Below are positions 42,903 to 51,688 of a DNA stretch of 64,000 nucleotides, in pieces (the first letter of the stretch is position 1; the number at the start of each line of letters is the position of its first letter). A model generated the notes under the pieces. That model had not been told where the DNA came from and did no database searches. It worked only from the letters and a program-made list of their open reading frames with translations. Both the position numbers and the translations under genes were made by a program. The stretch lies in NCBI RefSeq assembly GCF_013407855.1, contig NZ_JACBZH010000001.1, positions 1,054,001-1,118,000 of the forward strand, given 5' to 3'. This stretch comes from Actinopolymorpha rutila (GTDB lineage Bacteria > Actinomycetota > Actinomycetes > Propionibacteriales > Actinopolymorphaceae).

Positions 42903-44392
42903 CCGCACCCACGACCGCTCCGAGCCCGACGACGTCCGCGGAGCTGGAGTCGGTCCTCGCGGCCGCCACCGCCGCCGCGGGGCCGCTCGGTGCGTTGCGA
43001 CCGGCCGAACGCGCCCGGCTGCTGCGGGCCGTGGCCGACGCGCTCGACGCCGCCGCGGACGAGCTCGTGCCCCTGGCGATGGAGGAGTCGCACCTGGCCG
43101 AGGCCCGGCTGAAGGGCGAGCTGACCCGGACGACGTTCCAGCTGCGGTTGTTCGGCGAGGTGCTGGAGGAGGGCTCCTACCTCGAGGCGATCGTCGACCA
43201 GGCCGACCCCGACTGGGGCATGGGCCCGCGTCCGGACCTGCGCCGCATGTTGGTGCCGCTCGGACCGGTGCTGGTGTACGCCGCCAGCAATTTCCCGTTC
43301 GCGTTCAGCGTGGCCGGCGGCGACACCGCCTCCGGACTCGCGGCCGGCAACCCGATCGTCGTCAAGGCCCACTCCGGCCACCCGCGGCTGTCCCAGCGGA
43401 CCGGCGAGATCGTCCGCGGCGCACTGGCCGAGGCGGGCGCGCCGCACGGCACGTTCGACGTGATCTTCAGTTTCGAACGCGGCGTCGAGGCGCTGAAGGA
43501 CCCGCGGATCAAGGCGGGCTCGTTCACCGGTTCGATCCCCGGCGGGCGGGCATTGTTCGACATCGCCTCCCAGCGACCGGACCCGATTCCGTTCTACGGC
43601 GAGCTGGGCAGCCTCAACCCGGTCTTCGTGACCCCCGGCGCGATCAAGGCGCGCGGGGACGAGATCGCCTCCGGCTTCGTCGGCTCGGCGACGCTCGGTG
43701 CCGGCCAGTTCTGCACCAAGCCCGGCCTGCTGTTCGTCCCCGCCGGGCACGGACTGGACGACGCGATCGTCGCGGCGGCCGGTGACGTGGCCCCGGCCTC
43801 GCTGCTGAACAAGCGCATCGCCGAGGGCTACGGCGAGGGCCTTGCGAAGCTGGTCGCCACCCCCGGTGTGACGCCGCTCGTCGAGGCGTCCGGAGTGGAC
43901 GGCCTGGTGGCCGGACCGACGCTGGTGAAGACCACAGTTCCGGTGCTGCTGGACAAGGCCGACACGTTGCTGGAGGAGTGCTTCGGCCCCTTCTCGCTGG
44001 TGGTTGAGTACGACGGCCAGGACGAGCTGCGCCGGGCCGCTGAGGCCTTCGGCGGCAACCTGACCGCGACCATCCACGGCGAGGAGTCCGAGACCGGTGA
44101 CCTCGCCTGGCTGATGGACCTGCTGCGCGACTGCGCCGGCCGGATCCTGTGGGGCGGCTGGCCGACCGGTGTCTCGGTGACGTACGCCATGCAGCACGGC
44201 GGCCCCTGGCCCGCCACCACGGCCTCCCTGCACACGTCGGTGGGTACCACCGCTATCCGCAGGTTCCTGCGGCCGGTGAGCTACCAGACGATGCCGGAGG
44301 AGCTCCTGCCGGAGGCGCTGCGCGACCGTAACGTGCTGGGCATTCCGCGTCGTGTCAACGGCACCTTGACGAGGGACGACGTGCCGGCGTGA
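42899..44392 (+). CDS. Aldehyde dehydrogenase, probable 2,5-dioxopentanoate (alpha-ketoglutarate semialdehyde) dehydrogenase
   Basis: 497 residues. The catalytic Cys is in GAGQFCTKPG (about 280), and the general-base Glu is in YGELGSLNP (about 245). The AQFCTKPGL pattern and overall sequence are those of KGSA dehydrogenases, which oxidise the semialdehyde from 2-keto-3-deoxypentonate to 2-oxoglutarate with NAD(P). Its ATG overlaps the upstream TGA (ATGA) and its own TGA overlaps the next GTG, so all three genes are coupled. Confidence 0.87.
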   Translation: MTAPTTAPSPTTSAELESVLAAATAAAGPLGALRPAERARLLRAVADALDAAADELVPLAMEESHLAEARLKGELTRTTFQLRLFGEVLEEGSYLEAIVDQADPDWGMGPRPDLRRMLVPLGPVLVYAASNFPFAFSVAGGDTASGLAAGNPIVVKAHSGHPRLSQRTGEIVRGALAEAGAPHGTFDVIFSFERGVEALKDPRIKAGSFTGSIPGGRALFDIASQRPDPIPFYGELGSLNPVFVTPGAIKARGDEIASGFVGSATLGAGQFCTKPGLLFVPAGHGLDDAIVAAAGDVAPASLLNKRIAEGYGEGLAKLVATPGVTPLVEASGVDGLVAGPTLVKTTVPVLLDKADTLLEECFGPFSLVVEYDGQDELRRAAEAFGGNLTATIHGEESETGDLAWLMDLLRDCAGRILWGGWPTGVSVTYAMQHGGPWPATTASLHTSVGTTAIRRFLRPVSYQTMPEELLPEALRDRNVLGIPRRVNGTLTRDDVPA

Positions 44393-45162
44393 CCGGCGAC
44401 GGCGTGACCGACGGGGTGAGCAGGGACGGGATGACCGACGAGGGCCTGTCCGGCAGGCGGGTACTGGTGGCCGGCGCGAGCAGCGGGATGGGCCGTGCCA
44501 CCGCCCTCGCCGCCGCCCGGGCAGGCGCTCGCCTGGTGCTGTTCGCCCGGCGGGCCGACGCGCTCACCAAGCTGGCTGAGGAGATCGGCGCGGCCGGGGG
44601 ACAGGCGCTCGTCGTGGCCGGTGACGCCACCGACGCCGACGCGGTTGGCCGCGCCGTCGACGTGGCGGTGCGCGAGTACGGCGGTCTGGACGTACTCGTC
44701 AACAGCGTGGGCACCAACGTGCGTGAGCGGTCCCTGACCGAACTCGGCCCGGCCGGGTGGCGGGAGCTGCTGTCGACCAATCTCGACGCGGCGTACGTCC
44801 TCACCCAGGCCGTGCTGCCGACGTTCCGCGCGCAGGGCGACGGCCTGCTCGTGCACATCTCCTCCTCGGCGGCGAAGCGCCCGGACGCGTCCGGTGTCGG
44901 ATACCAGGCCAGCAAGGCTGGTGTTGCCGCCCTCGCGCACGCCACGATGGAGGAGGAGCGGGCGAACGGCATTCGGGTCAGCGTGCTGTTCCCGGGGTTC
45001 ACCGACACCCCGTTGGTCGAACGCCGGCCGGTGGCGCCGACCCCCGAACAGCTGGCCGCCGCGCTGCGACCGGACGACGTCGCCCGGATGTGTCTCGCGG
45101 TGATGGCGTTGCCGAGCAGGGCGTACGTACCGGAGTTGTTGCTCTACCCCAGCCAGCCTTAG
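44389..45162 (+). CDS. SDR family oxidoreductase
   Basis: 257 residues. The cofactor motif is ASSGMGRA (variant of TGxxxGxG), NSVG replaces the usual NNAG, and the active site is Ser in ISSSA with YQASK (Tyr and Lys). The GTG start gives a 20-residue hydrophilic lead; ATG 44431 is an alternative start. As part of the coupled FAH-KGSADH run it could be the sugar 1-dehydrogenase or a keto-deoxy-acid dehydrogenase; the substrate is not readable. Confidence 0.87.
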   Translation: MTGDGVTDGVSRDGMTDEGLSGRRVLVAGASSGMGRATALAAARAGARLVLFARRADALTKLAEEIGAAGGQALVVAGDATDADAVGRAVDVAVREYGGLDVLVNSVGTNVRERSLTELGPAGWRELLSTNLDAAYVLTQAVLPTFRAQGDGLLVHISSSAAKRPDASGVGYQASKAGVAALAHATMEEERANGIRVSVLFPGFTDTPLVERRPVAPTPEQLAAALRPDDVARMCLAVMALPSRAYVPELLLYPSQP

Positions 45163-45207
45163 AGGAGTGCCCGGGACCCCCGGCGCGCGGTGAGGGAGGT
45201 AGTGCGG

Positions 45208-46218
45208 ATGTCGACCGAATCGCCTGCGGTGGTGGCGGTCCTGCTGACCGAGCAGACCCGTGCGATGGTGCTGACCCCGGCGGCCGAGGCCATGCTCGCC
45301 GAAGCGGCGCGGGTGCGGTGGGCCGAGGGTCCGCCCGGTGAGTGGGACCTGGCGGAGCTGCTGGACGGTGCGGCCGCCTGCCTCACCGGGTGGGGTACGC
45401 CGCCGATCACCGAACAGGTGCTGGCGAACTCCCCGGACCTGCGGCTGGTGGCGCACACCGCGGGCAGTATCCGGGCACTGGTCCCACAGGACACGATCGG
45501 TGGCCGGCTGACGGTGTGCCAGGCGGCCGGGCTGATCGCCGACTCGGTGGCCGAACTCGTGATCTCGCAGATCCTGTTGGCGTTGCGTGACCTGCCGGCC
45601 CTCGACGCCGGCCTGCGCACCGGACAGGAGTGGGCCGCGCTGCGGGAGCGGTACCCCGGCCGGCTGCTCGGTGCGCGGACCGTCGGCGTGGTGGGCGCCA
45701 GCCGGACCGGCCGGGCGGTGATCGGCCTGCTGCGGGCGTTCGGCGCGCGGGTGCTCGTCGCCGACCCGTTGCTCACCGGAGCGGAGGCCGCCGACCTCGG
45801 GGTGACACAGGTGGAGCTGGACGACCTCTTGCGTGGCAGCGACGTGGTGACGCTGCACGCGCCGCTGCTGCCGCGGACCCAGGGGCTGCTCGGCGCCCGG
45901 GAACTCTCGCTGCTGGCCGACGGCGCGCTGCTGGTCAACGCCGCGCGGGGTGGCCTGGTCGACGGGGACGCCCTGGCAGCGGAGCTTCGGTCGGGCCGGA
46001 TCCGAGCCGCACTGGACGTGTTCCCGACCGAGCCGCTGGCGCCGGACAGCCCGTGGCGGCAGCTCCCGAACGCGATCCTGTCCCCGCACACCGCCGGCCA
46101 CACCGTCGACTCCCACGCCCGGCAGGGGCAGGCGATGGTCGAGGACGTCGTTCGGTTCCTACGCGCCGAACCTCTGCGGTACGCCGTCGCGGCCGACTCC
46201 GTGGGCGTGCTCGCCTGA
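45208..46218 (+). CDS. D-isomer-specific 2-hydroxyacid dehydrogenase family protein
   Basis: 336 residues from ATG 45208, preceded by GAGGGAGG. The nucleotide motif is GASRTG rather than strict GxGxxG. The catalytic residues are present: Arg in NAARGG, Glu in PTEPLAP and His in SPHTAGH. The second family member in this window (the other is at 0.7-1.6 kb) and only distantly alike, so their substrates probably differ. It follows the SDR by 45 bp in the sugar-acid operon. Confidence 0.87.
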   Translation: MSTESPAVVAVLLTEQTRAMVLTPAAEAMLAEAARVRWAEGPPGEWDLAELLDGAAACLTGWGTPPITEQVLANSPDLRLVAHTAGSIRALVPQDTIGGRLTVCQAAGLIADSVAELVISQILLALRDLPALDAGLRTGQEWAALRERYPGRLLGARTVGVVGASRTGRAVIGLLRAFGARVLVADPLLTGAEAADLGVTQVELDDLLRGSDVVTLHAPLLPRTQGLLGARELSLLADGALLVNAARGGLVDGDALAAELRSGRIRAALDVFPTEPLAPDSPWRQLPNAILSPHTAGHTVDSHARQGQAMVEDVVRFLRAEPLRYAVAADSVGVLA

Positions 46219-46278
46219 CCACCCGGTACTCGTCCCAGTTCAGGGCAAGATCCTGAACCCCCGAAGAGGAGACCTCAC

Positions 46279-47034
46279 ATGAAGCTCGACCTGTCCGGCC
46301 GATCGGCACTCGTCACCGGTGGCGCCACCGGCATCGGGCGCGGCGTCGCGCTCGCCCTGGCCGAGGCCGGTGCAGACGTCGCGGTGACCTACCGCAGCCA
46401 CGACGGCGCGGCCGTGGCGAAGGAGATCGCCGAGCTGGGCCGCCGGTCCGCGGCGTACGAACTCGACGCGTCCGACAGCGGACAGGTGGACGCGGTGGTG
46501 GACGCCACCGCAGGCGAGTTCGGCGGGAAGCTGGACATCCTGGTGAACAACGCCGGTGGACTGATCGGCCGGCAACCGGTTGCCGAGATGTCGGACGAGC
46601 ACTGGCACAAGGTCCTCGACGTCAACCTGTTCAGCGCGTTCGCCTGCAGCCGCGCGGCGCTGCGCCACCTGCCCGACGGCGGCCGGATCGTCAACATCTC
46701 CTCGGTCGCCGGCCGCAACGGCGGCGGTCCGGGCGCGGCCGCGTACGGCGCCGCGAAGGCCGGCATGCACGGCCTCACCCGCGGGCTGGCCAAGGAGGTC
46801 GGGCCGCGCGGCATCACCGTCAACGCGGTGGCGCCGGGACTGATCCTGGACACGCCGTTCCACGAGGCGTTCACCCCGCCGGACCAGCAGCAGGCGACGA
46901 TTGACGCCACGCCGCTACGCCGTGCGGGCTTCCCCGACGACGTGGCCGGCGCGGTGCTCTACCTCGTCTCCGACCTCGGCGCGTTCTGCACCGGGTCGGT
47001 CATCGACCTCAACGGCGGAACGTACTTCAGCTGA
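46279..47034 (+). CDS. SDR family oxidoreductase (FabG-like)
   Basis: 251 residues, a classical SDR: TGGATGIGRG cofactor motif, NNAGG, Ser in SSVAG, and catalytic YGAAK. The C terminus CTGSVIDLNGGTYFS is typical. GAAGAGGAGA precedes the ATG. It ends the plus-strand sugar-acid run and converges on the GntR regulator. Sugar or sugar-acid dehydrogenase is the natural guess from context. Confidence 0.88.
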   Translation: MKLDLSGRSALVTGGATGIGRGVALALAEAGADVAVTYRSHDGAAVAKEIAELGRRSAAYELDASDSGQVDAVVDATAGEFGGKLDILVNNAGGLIGRQPVAEMSDEHWHKVLDVNLFSAFACSRAALRHLPDGGRIVNISSVAGRNGGGPGAAAYGAAKAGMHGLTRGLAKEVGPRGITVNAVAPGLILDTPFHEAFTPPDQQQATIDATPLRRAGFPDDVAGAVLYLVSDLGAFCTGSVIDLNGGTYFS

Positions 47035-47077
47035 GTACGACCTTCCCACGAGGCACTGTCGGCTCGTCCGGGCCTCA

Positions 47078-47881
47078 CTACGGCCGGGCCGACGGTGCCC
47101 GGATGAACGCCGCCTGCCGCCGTGCGACCTCCTCCAGCAGGCCCTCCAGCGAGGCTGCCGGGCCGAGCATCCGCTGCAGCTCCCGCTGGGCCACCTGGTC
47201 GACACCGCGGTCGAGGTCGGTGCCGTACAGCTCCTTCGCCACCTCCAGGTGCATCCGCATCGCCTCGGTGGCCGCGGCAGCGTCGTGGTCGCGGATCGCC
47301 TCCCAGATCGGCTCGTGCAGGGGTGTCCCGGCCTGGCGCACCTGCCGGTCGGACAGGCTGCGCAGCATCAGCTCGAACGTCAGCGTGGTGATCGACGCGT
47401 ACATCGACTCCAGCACGGTGTTGTGGCTCGCGTGTATGACCAGCGCGTGGAAGGCGAGGTCGAGCCGGGCCTGTTCCAGGACGTACGTCGTGATCTTGAG
47501 GTCGTCCAGGCACCGGCGCATCGCCGCCACCTCGACCCCGGTTGCGTTGGTGGCGGCCAGCCCGGCGGCCCGGGTCTCCAGCATCGAGCGAGCCTCGGTG
47601 AGCTCGCGCACGGTGGTGTTGCGCCGGCGGTAGGACGTGTCCAGAGACCGTGCGCCGTCGCTGGCCTGCGCCTCACGGACGTAGGTTCCCCTGGACGGCA
47701 GGATCTCCACGAACCCGCGTTCGGCGAGCCCGCGCAGCACCTCCCGCACGATCGGGCGGGACAGGCCGAACCTCCGGGCGAGTTCGCGTTCGGGTGGCAA
47801 CTTGGTGCCGGATGCGATCCGTCCGGCGAGTATCTCGTCGAGAAGATGTGTGGACAGGCTGTCGCGAGTATGCGGGCTCAC
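47078..47881 (-). CDS. GntR family transcriptional regulator (FadR/FCD type)
   Basis: 267 residues. The winged helix reads LPPERELARRFGLSRPIVREVL with the wing RGTYV, and the C-terminal half is an all-helical FCD effector domain with metal-type His residues (FHALVIHAS; RMHLEVA). FCD regulators typically sense organic or sugar acids. The GTG start follows AAAGGGGG. It lies between the sugar-acid genes and the Nramp-like transporter and is transcribed away from the former; it may control both. About 156 bp separates it from the transporter gene. Confidence 0.92.
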   Translation of the reverse strand: MSPHTRDSLSTHLLDEILAGRIASGTKLPPERELARRFGLSRPIVREVLRGLAERGFVEILPSRGTYVREAQASDGARSLDTSYRRRNTTVRELTEARSMLETRAAGLAATNATGVEVAAMRRCLDDLKITTYVLEQARLDLAFHALVIHASHNTVLESMYASITTLTFELMLRSLSDRQVRQAGTPLHEPIWEAIRDHDAAAATEAMRMHLEVAKELYGTDLDRGVDQVAQRELQRMLGPAASLEGLLEEVARRQAAFIRAPSARP

Positions 47882-48037
47882 CGGGTCCCCCTTTGACCAA
47901 CGAGCCGGACCGTCTGACGGGTCTGTCGTTACTTCAGTTGTCGCGTGGCTTGTGCTGCTGCGCCGAACGCCGCGGGATCGGGGCGCCGTTCGAACTCCGG
48001 TCGTACGTCAGTCGTACCTCAGTAGTGCGTCAGTGCG

Positions 48038-49477
48038 TCAGTCGAACAGCTTCTGCGCCTGCTGGAAGATCGTGATCAGGCCGAGCGTGCCGTAGAACGC
48101 GACAGCCAGAGCAATGATGATCGTACGAAACCTTCGGATCGAGATGGCCACCGGTAGTGATCTTTTGTTCATCACGATGAGCAGCACGCCGTAGATGGCC
48201 ATCATCACCCCGCTCACACAGGACGAGATGACCAGCAGGACAAGGGGTTGGTTCAGGCCCGCCAGCAGGACCACGCAGCCGAACGCGACTAGCCCCCACA
48301 CCAGCCAGAAGTAGGCGCGGCTCTCGGAGACGCCGCGGCGGCGGAGGTAGACCGTGGCCAGCAGGTCCGCGGCCAGCCGGCTGGTGTAGTCGATGATGCC
48401 CATCGCCGCCGCGAACAACGAGTAGGCGCCGATGACCCAGAAGAAGTGGCCGAACCACGGGCCGATCCGGTCCTGCAGTGCCACGCCCTCGACCTGCAGG
48501 AAACCGATGTCCTGGCTCAGACCCGAGCGGCCGAACACCGTCGAGAACGCCAGCATCGACATGAAGCCGATGGTGAAGCAGGTGATGAGGACGAACGTCG
48601 CCGCCTGCTCGATGTTGGCGAACCGCCACCAGCCCCGCCAGCGGGTGAGGTTGGACTCGTTCGGCTCGAACGTGAACGCCGACGGGGCGCCGGTGTCCTT
48701 GCCGGTGACCGTGCTCACCAACTGGGGTGCGTAGGCGCCCATCCCGAACCGCTTGTCCCGGATCCAGTTGCTCTGGCAGAGGTTCTGCCCGCCGCCGGCT
48801 CCGGCGTAGGCGATCGCGCCGAGCATCAGCGCGAAGTCGAGGTCGGGGAACCGTCCGAGATGGGTCACCGCCGAGCCGAGCCCACGCCAGGTGTCCGCCG
48901 TGAAAGCGAAGATGATGGCGCCGACGATCAGGATGGTGATCGCCGCCAGCTTCACCACGATGACGCGTTCGAGCGCGGTGTAGACCACCGGCGCGAGGGT
49001 GAGCACCGCGCCGCACACGACCAGGATGCCGATCGCGATCGCGGTGACGTTGCCGCCCACGATGTACGTCACCATGGTGGCCGAACTTGTCGCCCAGCCA
49101 GGCCAGAGGTTGGCGAAGTAGGTCATCACCGCGAAGACCAGGCCCCAGTGTTTCCACATCCGGCTGAAGCCGGTCAGCGCGGTCTCCCCGGTGGCCAGGG
49201 TGTAGCGCTCGATCTCCATGTTGAGGAACCACTGGGTGATGACACCGAGCACGGCTCCCCACAAGAAGACCAGCCCGATCTGGGAGGAGATGTAGGGCCA
49301 CAGGATGAACTCGCCGGAGGCCAGGCCCACCCCGGCACCCACCAGCCCGGGACCGATGACGCGCCAGGTCTGGTTCGGCGGCGCGGGCAGGTCGCGCACC
49401 TGTGCGCCGGGAAGGTGCTTGGTGGACAGCGCAGACGTGGGGTCGGGCTCACCACCGGTCGAACGGGCCACGGTCAT
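48038..49477 (-). CDS. Nramp-like transporter lacking canonical metal-binding motifs
   Basis: 479 residues with about 11-12 hydrophobic helices and the overall pattern of the Nramp family. The helix-1 site that is DPGN in true Mn/Fe carriers reads LASGEF (about 52-57), and the helix-6 MPH site is replaced by AGAGGGQNLCQ (about 225-235). Without those ligands it is unlikely to carry Mn2+ or Fe2+. Next to the FCD regulator and KDPG aldolase genes, a sugar acid or other organic substrate is conceivable (inference). Three CGTCAGT copies (48006, 48028, 48036) run into its 3' end. A TGTCCGAGAT element similar to the IclR operator lies upstream of its start. Confidence 0.75.
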   Translation of the reverse strand: MTVARSTGGEPDPTSALSTKHLPGAQVRDLPAPPNQTWRVIGPGLVGAGVGLASGEFILWPYISSQIGLVFLWGAVLGVITQWFLNMEIERYTLATGETALTGFSRMWKHWGLVFAVMTYFANLWPGWATSSATMVTYIVGGNVTAIAIGILVVCGAVLTLAPVVYTALERVIVVKLAAITILIVGAIIFAFTADTWRGLGSAVTHLGRFPDLDFALMLGAIAYAGAGGGQNLCQSNWIRDKRFGMGAYAPQLVSTVTGKDTGAPSAFTFEPNESNLTRWRGWWRFANIEQAATFVLITCFTIGFMSMLAFSTVFGRSGLSQDIGFLQVEGVALQDRIGPWFGHFFWVIGAYSLFAAAMGIIDYTSRLAADLLATVYLRRRGVSESRAYFWLVWGLVAFGCVVLLAGLNQPLVLLVISSCVSGVMMAIYGVLLIVMNKRSLPVAISIRRFRTIIIALAVAFYGTLGLITIFQQAQKLFD

Positions 49478-49973
49478 GCGTCGTCCTTTCCGACAAATGT
49501 CCGAGATCTGGACGAAACGCTGCTGATCAGTGAACCTCCAGTACGCCGCGTGGTCAAGCCGGTCGGCTCAGTGCACTTCTACGCGGGAGTCAGGACGTGA
49601 ACGCCGCTTCGGCCCTCGGGTTTGGCCGGTCTGCGTCCGAATTCGGCCACGCGCGCGGATGCCGGCGGTTCCCGGGTACGCCTCACGCCGTCGCCGTCGC
49701 TCGATAGCTGTCAAGGCTCGCTTGACAGCAAGGAGGAGTTGACGCCGTACGTCACAGCAGACGCCGGCAGGGAGCCCTGCGTGGTCGCGCTCGCGGGCCT
49801 CGGGGCGTGGTCGTGGACAAGACGCGGCAAGACGCGGGCGAGGCGTGGAGCACGGCCGGACCCGGGCAGGATCGGCCGTCCGGCCCGCTGCCCGGTGACC
49901 GCCTCTCACTACACGCCCTAAACTGCGAAGGCCGTGGACGACGCGTCCGACCATCCCATGAGGAGGCACCCGC
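49478..49973. promoter_or_regulatory. 496-bp divergent control region
   Basis: This gap separates the Nramp-like gene (minus) from KDPG aldolase (plus). It holds TGTCCGAGATCTGGAC (49498-49513), an imperfect dyad 20-35 bp from the Nramp-like start, and a perfect hairpin at 49707-49729. Short open frames here lack coding character. The rest shows nothing I can name. Confidence 0.4.
49707..49729. repeat. Perfect 9-bp hairpin followed by an AGGAGG
   Basis: GCTGTCAAG (49707-49715) and CTTGACAGC (49721-49729) pair around GCTCG. AAGGAGGAGTTG follows at once, like a ribosome-binding site and TTG, yet no gene follows. It could be an operator, a leader structure or the relic of a start region. Confidence 0.45.
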
Positions 49974-50633
49974 GTGAGCTTGCAGCAGGCGATGGAGATC
50001 TGCCCGGCGGTGGCGATCCTGCGGTCGGCGTCGGCCGCGCGCTACACCGAGGTCACCGACGTCCTGGTGGACGCGGGCATCCGGGCGGTGGAGTTCACGT
50101 TCACCGCGCCCGATGTCGCCGACGCCATCCGGTCCTACGCCGCCCGCAAGCCTGCCGACGTCGCTCTGGGCGCCGGCACGGTCATCACCCCCGAGCAGGC
50201 CCGCCAGGCGGTCGACGCGGGCGCGACGTACCTCATCTCACCGGCGGTCTGCCTCGACGTCATCGAGGAGGCCAACCGCCTCGGCGTACCCGTCCTGCCC
50301 GGCGCGGCCACCCCGACCGAGATCCTCACCGCGTGGCGGGCGGGCGCGGCGATGGTCAAGGTGTTCCCGGCGTCGGCGTTCGGCGGACCGGCGTACATCA
50401 AGGCGATCCGCGGCCCGCTGCCCGACATCCCGCTGGTGCCCACCGGCGGTGTGGACGTCGACAACGCGGGCGCCTACCTGCGGGCCGGCGCGGTCGCGGT
50501 GGGTGTGGGCAGCCCGCTGGTCGCCGACGCCTGCGAGCCCAGCGGTGACCTCGACGCGCTGGCGCGACGGGCGCGCACGCTGGTCGCCGGCGTGAGCGGC
50601 ACCCTTGACGCGAGCCCGGTGGGTCGCGCATGA
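49974..50633 (+). CDS. eda: 2-keto-3-deoxy-6-phosphogluconate (KDPG) aldolase family
   Basis: 219 residues, class I aldolase. The Schiff-base Lys is in VKVFPAS (about 123-129), the catalytic Glu is in VEFTFTA (about 38), and GAGTVITPEQA and PTGGVDVDN bind phosphate. It splits KDPG (or related keto-deoxy acids) into pyruvate and an aldehyde phosphate. ATGAGGAGG precedes the GTG start. It overlaps the kinase gene by four bases, so the two form a kinase-aldolase module for 2-keto-3-deoxygluconate, as in the Entner-Doudoroff and uronate routes. Confidence 0.92.
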   Translation: MSLQQAMEICPAVAILRSASAARYTEVTDVLVDAGIRAVEFTFTAPDVADAIRSYAARKPADVALGAGTVITPEQARQAVDAGATYLISPAVCLDVIEEANRLGVPVLPGAATPTEILTAWRAGAAMVKVFPASAFGGPAYIKAIRGPLPDIPLVPTGGVDVDNAGAYLRAGAVAVGVGSPLVADACEPSGDLDALARRARTLVAGVSGTLDASPVGRA

Positions 50634-51643
50634 CCAGTCCGGTCGAGGGCCCGGTCGAAGGGTCGGCGGAGGGGTTGGCCGGGAGTACGGCTGCCGGCTC
50701 GGTCGACGTGGTGACGCTCGGCGAGACGATGGCTCTGGTCGCCGCCACCACCACCGGTTCGTTCGCGGTCGGCGCGCCGGCCCGGATCTCCTTCGGCGGC
50801 GCGGAGACCAACGTCGCCATCGGCCTGAGCCGACTTGGGCACAGTGCGACCTGGATCGGCCGGCTGGGCGCCGACCCGCTCGGCCACCTCGTCAAGGACG
50901 CCTTGCGCGGTGAGGGCGTCGACGTCTCCCACGTCCGGACCGACGCCGAGGTGCCCACCGGGCTGATGCTGCGCGAGCACCGCACCGCCGACCGGGTACG
51001 TGTCAGCTACTACCGCCGCGGACTGGCGGGGTCCCGGCTGACTCCGGACGACGTCGACACCGGCCTGGTGGCCGCGGCCCGCACGCTGCACGTCTCCGGG
51101 ATCACCCCGGCGCTGTCGGAGTCGGCCCGTGCCGCCGTGCACACCGCGGTCGACGCGGCCCGGGCGGCCGGCGTACCCGTGTCGTTCGACTTCAACTACC
51201 GCGCAGCCCTGTGGTCGGTGACCGAGGCGGGTGCCGCCTTCCGTGACCTCGTTGCCGCCGCGGACATCGTGTTCGCCGGTGACGAGGAGGCGGCCATGGT
51301 GGTGCCGGCCGGCTCGGTCGAGGAGGTGGCCAAGGAGCTGGCCGCGCTCGGGCCGGCGCAGGTGGTGCTCAAGCGCGGTGCGGCCGGTGCGTACGCCGTG
51401 GTGGACGGGGAGAGCTTCACCGAGCCCGCACTCGCGGTCAGCCTGATCGACCCGGTCGGTGCCGGCGACGCCTTCGTCGCGGGTTATCTGTCCGCGATGC
51501 TGGACGGGCTGGACCCGGCGCAGCGGCTGCGCCGGGGCAACGTGTGTGGGGCCTTCGCGGTGTCGGTCGCCGGTGACTGGGAGGGCCTGCCGCGCCGGTC
51601 CGAGCTCGCCACCATGGACGCCACCGAGAACGTCGCCCGCTGA
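50630..51643 (+). CDS. kdgK: PfkB family sugar kinase, probable 2-keto-3-deoxygluconate kinase
   Basis: 337 residues. The ribokinase fold is shown by FGGAETNVAIGLSRLG near the N terminus and the catalytic signature DPVGAGDAFVAGYL (about 275-288) with its Asp base. YYRRGLAGS and FDFNYRAALW are typical of KDG kinases. It would phosphorylate KDG for the aldolase it overlaps (ATGA). The first about 25 residues are a Gly/Ser/Glu-rich extension absent from most relatives. Confidence 0.88.
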   Translation: MTSPVEGPVEGSAEGLAGSTAAGSVDVVTLGETMALVAATTTGSFAVGAPARISFGGAETNVAIGLSRLGHSATWIGRLGADPLGHLVKDALRGEGVDVSHVRTDAEVPTGLMLREHRTADRVRVSYYRRGLAGSRLTPDDVDTGLVAAARTLHVSGITPALSESARAAVHTAVDAARAAGVPVSFDFNYRAALWSVTEAGAAFRDLVAAADIVFAGDEEAAMVVPAGSVEEVAKELAALGPAQVVLKRGAAGAYAVVDGESFTEPALAVSLIDPVGAGDAFVAGYLSAMLDGLDPAQRLRRGNVCGAFAVSVAGDWEGLPRRSELATMDATENVAR

Positions 51644-51688
51644 CTGTCCCGCGCTGACCGGCCCGGCCGGCCCCGCCCGGCTCGTTCG

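Noticed and set aside
49530..49921. Short plus-strand frames in the large gap before eda
   Set aside because: Arg/Ser-rich products, no ribosome-binding site, no domain; they run through the hairpin.
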